DNA of 64,000 bases from NCBI RefSeq assembly GCF_008710145.1, contig NZ_VYKL01000010.1, positions 186,001 through 250,000 of the forward strand, read 5' to 3'. How positions within the stretch are numbered: the stretch's first letter is position 1; every line of letters begins with the position of its first letter. Positions 60,265 through 64,000 of this stretch are shown here, piece by piece. A model generated the notes under the pieces. The model was not told the origin of the DNA and ran no database searches. It was given only the letters and a program-made list of their open reading frames with translations. The translations under genes were made by a program, and so were the position numbers. The stretch comes from Niallia endozanthoxylica. Its GTDB lineage: Bacteria; Bacillota; Bacilli; Bacillales; Cytobacillaceae.

Positions 60265-60303
60265 AAGAAAGCATATCCTAGAAATCTAGGATATGCTTTC
60301 TTA
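60265..60303. terminator. Terminator after the DHA2 transporter
   Basis: AAGAAAGCATATCCTAG AAAT CTAGGATATGCTTTCTT is a perfect 17-base-pair stem with a four-base loop. Confidence 0.8.
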
Positions 60304-60309
60304 ATATTT

Positions 60310-60506
60310 GGCTTTGTTAAATAATGTTGTTGATTTTTGACTCATTTAAGCTGTATTGTCATGGAATGGTAGGAGAAAATGCATTTTCTCCTACCATTCC
60401 ATGACAATACAGCTACCTTTCAGCTATGCTGAAAGGCGTGTGAAATGAACATTTCACACGAATGAGTCAAAAATCAGGCTTATTAACATAGTGCTTTAAC
60501 ACAGCC
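60310..60506. mobile_element. 197-bp MITE with 12-bp terminal inverted repeats and 8-bp target duplication
   Basis: Left end GGCTTTGTTAAA and right end TTTAACACAGCC are inverted repeats with one mismatch. TAATATTT directly flanks both ends, an 8-base target-site duplication. Subterminal GATTTTTGACTCATT/AATGAGTCAAAAATC also pair. Inside lie a perfect 66-base palindrome (60349-60414, centre ATGCAT), a CTTTCAGC/GCTGAAAG hairpin and a CGTGTGAAATG/CATTTCACACG hairpin. There is no open frame for a transposase, so it must have been moved in trans. A partial relative is at 23319-23421. Confidence 0.85.
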
Positions 60507-60798
60507 TAATATTTATATATTGTTTCTATTAAGAAAATGTATTCTTTGTATTATAATGATTTATGTTTCACTAATCCCGCTTGGGAATGTTAACTTACTA
60601 TCACTGATTGCAATCATTTGTTTTTAATTGACAATAGTTATCATTCGCAATTATAGTTTAATAGACAGATTGCTAATAATTAACAGGGAGACAGTTGGAA
60701 AGGAATTCTATTAATCCACAACTAGAACCGTTCAGGAACGACGGAGTTTTTCATCGTTATTAGTTTTAAACAAAGTAATTGTCTAAGTAAGGAACAGT
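60507..60798. other. Leader and promoter region of the EamA transporter
   Basis: It holds the promoter and Fur-box-like site described at 60628-60657, then a leader of about 135 bases with no recognised riboswitch or coding frame. The ribosome site TAAGGAACAGT precedes the gene. Confidence 0.6.
60628..60657 (+). promoter_or_regulatory. Sigma-A promoter overlapped by a Fur-box-like palindrome
   Basis: TTGACA (60628-60633), 18-base spacer, TATAGT (60652-60657). TGACAATAGTTATCA (60629-60643) matches the 7-1-7 Fur core TGATAAT-N-ATTATCA at 12 of 14 positions and covers the -35 box, a position fit for repression by iron-loaded Fur. Confidence 0.55.
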
Positions 60799-61659
60799 AT
60801 GAGTATTCTTTTAGCCTTATTAGCTGCTTTATTTGCTTCACTTACAGCTATTTTAGCTAAAATTGGCATTGAAAATGTGAATTCTAACTTAGCGACGGCG
60901 ATAAGGGCTGTTGTGATTGTCATCATGGCTTTTATGATTGTTATGATAACGGGTCAGCTTGATTCCATCCTGCTGATTTCACAGAGTGCCCTATGGTTTA
61001 TTTTATTATCCGGCTTTTCAACCGGTTTATCCTGGTTGTTTTTCTTTAAGGCACTTGCCATAGGGGATGTATCCAAGGTGGTGCCGATTGATAAATCAAG
61101 CATCGTGCTGACCATTGCATTCTCCATTTTAGTCTTAAGGGAGCCGGTAGACCCTCTTGTTCTATTGGGAGGGGGTGTCATCACCGCGGGTACCTTCATT
61201 TTGATAGGTACCCGCGGTGAAAAGAAACGATTTTCCGGTTCACAAATCTATATTTTATATGCCCTTTTGGCGGCTGTTTTTGCTGCTTTAACTTCTATAC
61301 TGGCAAAAATAGGGATGGAGAATGTTGATTCTAATGTAGCTACTTTTTTGCGGACCATCGTTATTCTTTTGTTTGCATGGGCCATCGTATTTTTCCAAGG
61401 AACCTATAAAGATATGAAAAATATATCGAAAAAAGGATACCTTTTTTTGATTCTTTCAGGTGCTGCAACCGGCTTGTCATGGTTATGTTATTTTGCCGCA
61501 ATTGCGCTAGGAGAAGTGTCTGTTGTTGCACCGATTGATAAATTCAGTGTGGTTATCACGATGTTATTAAGTTTTATCCTTTTAAAAGAAAAAGCGACTA
61601 AACATACGATAATTGGAAGTGTTGTCATAACGATTGGAACCATATTGCTGATTATATAA
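60799..61659 (+). CDS. EamA-family (DMT superfamily) transporter
   Basis: A 286-residue, ten-helix protein made of two EamA repeats. The internal duplication is unusually clear: LLALLAALFASLTAILAKIGIENVNSNLATAIRAVVI against LYALLAAVFAALTSILAKIGMENVDSNVATFLRTIVI, and GDVSKVVPIDKSSIVLT against GEVSVVAPIDKFSVVIT. DMT transporters export metabolites such as amino acids or drugs. The start is ATG 60799. The promoter carries a Fur-box-like element, so an iron-linked role is possible. A perfect hairpin terminator follows at 61672-61706. Confidence 0.9.
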   Translation: MSILLALLAALFASLTAILAKIGIENVNSNLATAIRAVVIVIMAFMIVMITGQLDSILLISQSALWFILLSGFSTGLSWLFFFKALAIGDVSKVVPIDKSSIVLTIAFSILVLREPVDPLVLLGGGVITAGTFILIGTRGEKKRFSGSQIYILYALLAAVFAALTSILAKIGMENVDSNVATFLRTIVILLFAWAIVFFQGTYKDMKNISKKGYLFLILSGAATGLSWLCYFAAIALGEVSVVAPIDKFSVVITMLLSFILLKEKATKHTIIGSVVITIGTILLII

Positions 61660-61671
61660 ATGAAGATAGAA

Positions 61672-61708
61672 GAAAAGTCCTGTAGAAGAATTTCTACAGG
61701 ACTTTCCT
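61672..61708 (+). terminator. Terminator after the EamA gene
   Basis: GAAAAGTCCTGTAGAA and TTCTACAGGACTTTCC form a near-perfect stem with a short loop. Confidence 0.8.
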
Positions 61709-61813
61709 CTTGTATATGTCTGAAGTCAGGCGTCCCTAGGCTTCCTAGAGTAAGAATATTTTCAAATCTTTAGTAGATAGTAATAATAATATGTCTTACA
61801 GGAGTTTTGCGGA

Positions 61814-62293
61814 ATGACTTCTTATCGAAAGGAAAAAGCAATTATTTTTTGTATTTATATAATAAATGCCTTTTTATTGTTTAAATTTGTACCGAAGGAT
61901 AAAATTCGTCATGCATCAGTAGCTTTTCTTTTTAAACAGATGATTACATGGTTATTTGGATTAGTCGTTGTTGAAAGGAAACTCATCTCTTATCCGTATC
62001 GTCCTTTTTTTAAAGGAACATATAAAGCTAGCTTTTGTTTTGAATATGTTTTTTATCCTGTACTGAGCGTAATATTTAATCTTTATTACCCTGAAAAGAG
62101 AAATGGTTTGATCAAGACTTTATACCATTTTATTCATGCATCAATCATAACTGCCCTTGAAGTATTGATTCTTAAGTATACAAAATTAATCCGTTATAAA
62201 AAATGGAACTGGTATTGGAGCTTTATTACTATTTGGTTTTCTAATTTCCTGTCACATAAATTCTACAAGTGGTTCTTTAAAGAGGATTCTTAG
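61814..62293 (+). CDS. CBO0543-family membrane protein
   Basis: A 159-residue protein with four to five hydrophobic helices; TACAGGAGTTTTGCGGA precedes ATG 61814. Conserved-looking features are VVVERKLISYPYRPF, FCFEYVFYPVLSVIFNLYYP, ALEVLILKYTKLIRYKKWNWYWSF and a basic end. It fits the CBO0543 group of spore-former membrane proteins of unknown function. It is a distant relative of the product of 20729-21382, with the same YP/P-ALEV-W-WYWS block order. Confidence 0.78.
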   Translation: MTSYRKEKAIIFCIYIINAFLLFKFVPKDKIRHASVAFLFKQMITWLFGLVVVERKLISYPYRPFFKGTYKASFCFEYVFYPVLSVIFNLYYPEKRNGLIKTLYHFIHASIITALEVLILKYTKLIRYKKWNWYWSFITIWFSNFLSHKFYKWFFKEDS

Positions 62294-62334
62294 AATCTGT
62301 AACGGTTACAGAAACCTTTTCTGTTATTGGGCAT

Positions 62335-62383
62335 GAAAAAAGGAAGGAATTTGAACAGATGACAAACTCCTTCCTCTTTTTTA
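62335..62383. terminator. Terminator between the CBO0543 gene and glpD
   Basis: AAAAAAGGAAGGAATTTG and CAAACTCCTTCCTCTTTTTT form a stem with U runs on both strands. A smaller palindrome CTGTAACGGTTACAG lies just upstream at 62298-62312. Confidence 0.8.
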
Positions 62384-62453
62384 CACCTTACGGGACAGCG
62401 GCTTTCCCTTTTTGAGTCATTAAGATGCTGATTTCTAGTATTCTCTTCATTCT

Positions 62454-64000
62454 TTATACAGATTCTTGATCAAGTGGATGCGTGACATGGTGTAGATGTT
62501 GATTCAAATCCAAAAGAAACCGTTCTTTTTGTTCTTCGTTCCAATGAAGTAGAGCACCCATCAATTGGACGACCTTTTCTTTCCATTTCTTTACCCATTG
62601 GATATCAAAAAGTAAGGTGCCTGTTCGTCGCCAGAAAAAGTCAACAGGGGTGCAGGCCAATTCAGCTTCGATGGAATAACGAACTTGTGCATAGAGGTCG
62701 ACGGGCATTCCATAGGCTTCAGCTTCCGTCTTGTACTGATCAATCAAATGATAGAGATGGTCAATGTTTGAACCATATTTATGAACAAGTGAATAAGCTT
62801 TTTCCTTGTCCAGGCCAAAGTCTGCTCCCAGTCTTACTTTCTCTTTTATAAAGGAAGGGAACTGTTTAGAACCGCCAACATGTCCCCCTGAGATAGGCAT
62901 GTGTTTCGTTTCGCAGGCTGAAAACATGATCCCATATTCTTGTTTGAATTTAGCTGAGACGAAGTCGACAATGGTTTCCGCCATTTTTCTATAGCCTGTT
63001 AGCTTGCCGCCTGCAATCGTAATTAACCCGGATGGTGATTCCCAAATTTCATCTTTTCTTGAGATGGCAGATGCGCTCTTCCCCTCCTGATGAATCAATG
63101 GTCGAACACCTGCCCAGCTTGATTCAATATCACTTTCTTTCAGTTTTGTATCAGGAAAAATAAAACGAATGGTCTTCAAGATGTACTCGATATCACTTTT
63201 GGTCATTCTTGGTTTTGTTAAGTCTCCCTTGTATTCCGTATCGGTTGTTCCGACATACGTTTTCCCATTCCTTGGAATCATTAAAATCATCCGGCCATCA
63301 GGCGTATCAAAGTAAACCGATTGTTTTAAAGGCAGGACACTTTGGTCAAAAACGAGATGGACGCCTTTTGTGATATGCATTTTCTTATCATCTAAGGAAT
63401 GATCTTTTTCTCGTAATGTATCAACCCATGGACCGGCAGCGTTCACTATTTTTTTTGCGCGTATTTCGCTTACTCTGCCATTGAGTTGGTCAACAGCTGA
63501 AACACCGGTTACTTTTCCATCCTGATAAATAAAATCAGTGACCTTTGTATAATTGATAACAGCTGCCCCAAAACGTACCGCTTCTTTCATGGCTTCGATG
63601 GTTAATCTAGCATCATCTGACCGGTACTCAACGAATTTTCCGCCGCCGAGCAGCCCTTCTTTTTTAAATTTAGGTTCCATTTCTAAGATGGCTTCTCGTT
63701 TAAACATGCTGTTTCTTTCTTTCTTTTTGACTCCTGCTAAGAAATCATAGGCACGTAACCCGATAGAGGTCATCAACATTCCATAGTCGGCATCTTTGTA
63801 TATTGGTAGAATCATCCACTCAGGGGTCGTCACATGCGGTCCATTTTCATACACAATGGCCCGTTCTTTCCCTGTTTCTGCTACAATTCTCACTTCGTAT
63901 TTTTTTAAATAACGCAGGCCGCCATGAACCATTTTGGATGAACGACTGGACGTTCCTGCGGCAAAATCCTGCATTTCTATGAGGGCTGTTTTCATTCCGC
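62454..64000 (-). CDS. glpD: Glycerol-3-phosphate dehydrogenase GlpD, C-terminal part (5' end beyond window)
   Basis: An aerobic, FAD-linked, membrane-associated enzyme that oxidises sn-glycerol 3-phosphate to dihydroxyacetone phosphate and feeds the quinone pool. The frame runs off the right edge. The first visible residues, GMKTALIEMQDFAAGTSSRSSKMVHGGLRYL, are the internal FAD-binding region, so about 25-35 N-terminal residues including the GxGxxG motif are missing. Further signatures are IVNAAGPWVD, GRMILMIPRNGKTYVGTTDTEY and the C-terminal DAO_C domain (EAELACTPVDFFWRRTGTLLFD). The stop is at 62454, followed by a hairpin. In Bacillus, glpD usually has a GlpP-controlled antiterminator upstream; that part is outside the window. 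Confidence 0.95.
   Translation of the reverse strand, partial: GMKTALIEMQDFAAGTSSRSSKMVHGGLRYLKKYEVRIVAETGKERAIVYENGPHVTTPEWMILPIYKDADYGMLMTSIGLRAYDFLAGVKKKERNSMFKREAILEMEPKFKKEGLLGGGKFVEYRSDDARLTIEAMKEAVRFGAAVINYTKVTDFIYQDGKVTGVSAVDQLNGRVSEIRAKKIVNAAGPWVDTLREKDHSLDDKKMHITKGVHLVFDQSVLPLKQSVYFDTPDGRMILMIPRNGKTYVGTTDTEYKGDLTKPRMTKSDIEYILKTIRFIFPDTKLKESDIESSWAGVRPLIHQEGKSASAISRKDEIWESPSGLITIAGGKLTGYRKMAETIVDFVSAKFKQEYGIMFSACETKHMPISGGHVGGSKQFPSFIKEKVRLGADFGLDKEKAYSLVHKYGSNIDHLYHLIDQYKTEAEAYGMPVDLYAQVRYSIEAELACTPVDFFWRRTGTLLFDIQWVKKWKEKVVQLMGALLHWNEEQKERFLLDLNQHLHHVTHPLDQESV

Overview
The window is low-GC DNA from an endospore-forming member of the Bacillaceae. The evidence is strong AGGAGG-type ribosome binding sites, frequent TTG and GTG starts, and Bacillus-type sporulation and germination genes (GerA-type receptor, YyaC, Tgl, YjcZ, a Spo0M-like protein). 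Three riboswitch classes common in Bacillus are also present: yybP-ykoY, TPP and SAM-I. I see no rRNA, tRNA, CRISPR array or intact transposase. The replicon and species cannot be fixed from the sequence alone.

Layout. 1-5.3 kb: an acyl-CoA (beta-oxidation type) operon with an enoyl-CoA hydratase tail, thiolase, acyl-CoA ligase, hotdog thioesterase and acyl-CoA dehydrogenase. 5.5-8 kb: an orphan membrane sensor kinase flanked by two nearly identical palindromic repeats, then a chemoreceptor gene remnant. 8-10.4 kb: a manganese-riboswitch operon (Spo0M-like protein, TerC) on the minus strand and a PAP2 phosphatase. 10.5-18.5 kb: the main accessory block, a multicomponent phenol hydroxylase in the classical L-M-N-O-P order, catechol 2,3-dioxygenase, an XylT/DmpQ-type ferredoxin, and a regulator joining an XylR/DmpR-type aromatic sensor (XylR_N plus V4R) to a PucR/CdaR-type output. 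The module should convert phenol-type compounds to catechol and cleave the ring in meta; the lower meta pathway is not in the window.

18.6-30 kb: TPP riboswitch and thiC, a hydroxyacid dehydrogenase, HAD phosphatase, nitronate monooxygenase, NIPSNAP-NUDIX fusion, SLH protein, diguanylate cyclase, a SAM riboswitch driving an MsrA-like protein without its catalytic Cys, and a YdhR/DsbA-like pair. 30.5-39 kb: a tricarboxylate (tricarballylate, aconitate, citrate) block with TcuA, an AbrB-type permease, a CitMHS transporter, PrpF and two LysR regulators. Repeated palindromes suggest which regulator controls which gene. A YyaC gene sits inside it. 39-43.5 kb: a germinant receptor with A and C on plus, B on minus, and an untracked 43-residue membrane ORF overlapping B.

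43.8-64 kb: BenE transporter, HAD hydrolase, a nuclease-XPD helicase fusion, BsuPI lipoprotein, and a TetR regulon with two identical operators controlling itself and three membrane or lipid-type genes. Then MFS transporters, spore transglutaminase Tgl, a YjcZ peptide, pirin, a TetR/DHA2 efflux pair, a 197-bp MITE with an 8-bp target duplication, an EamA transporter behind a Fur-box-like promoter, a CBO0543-type protein, and a glpD gene cut by the window end.
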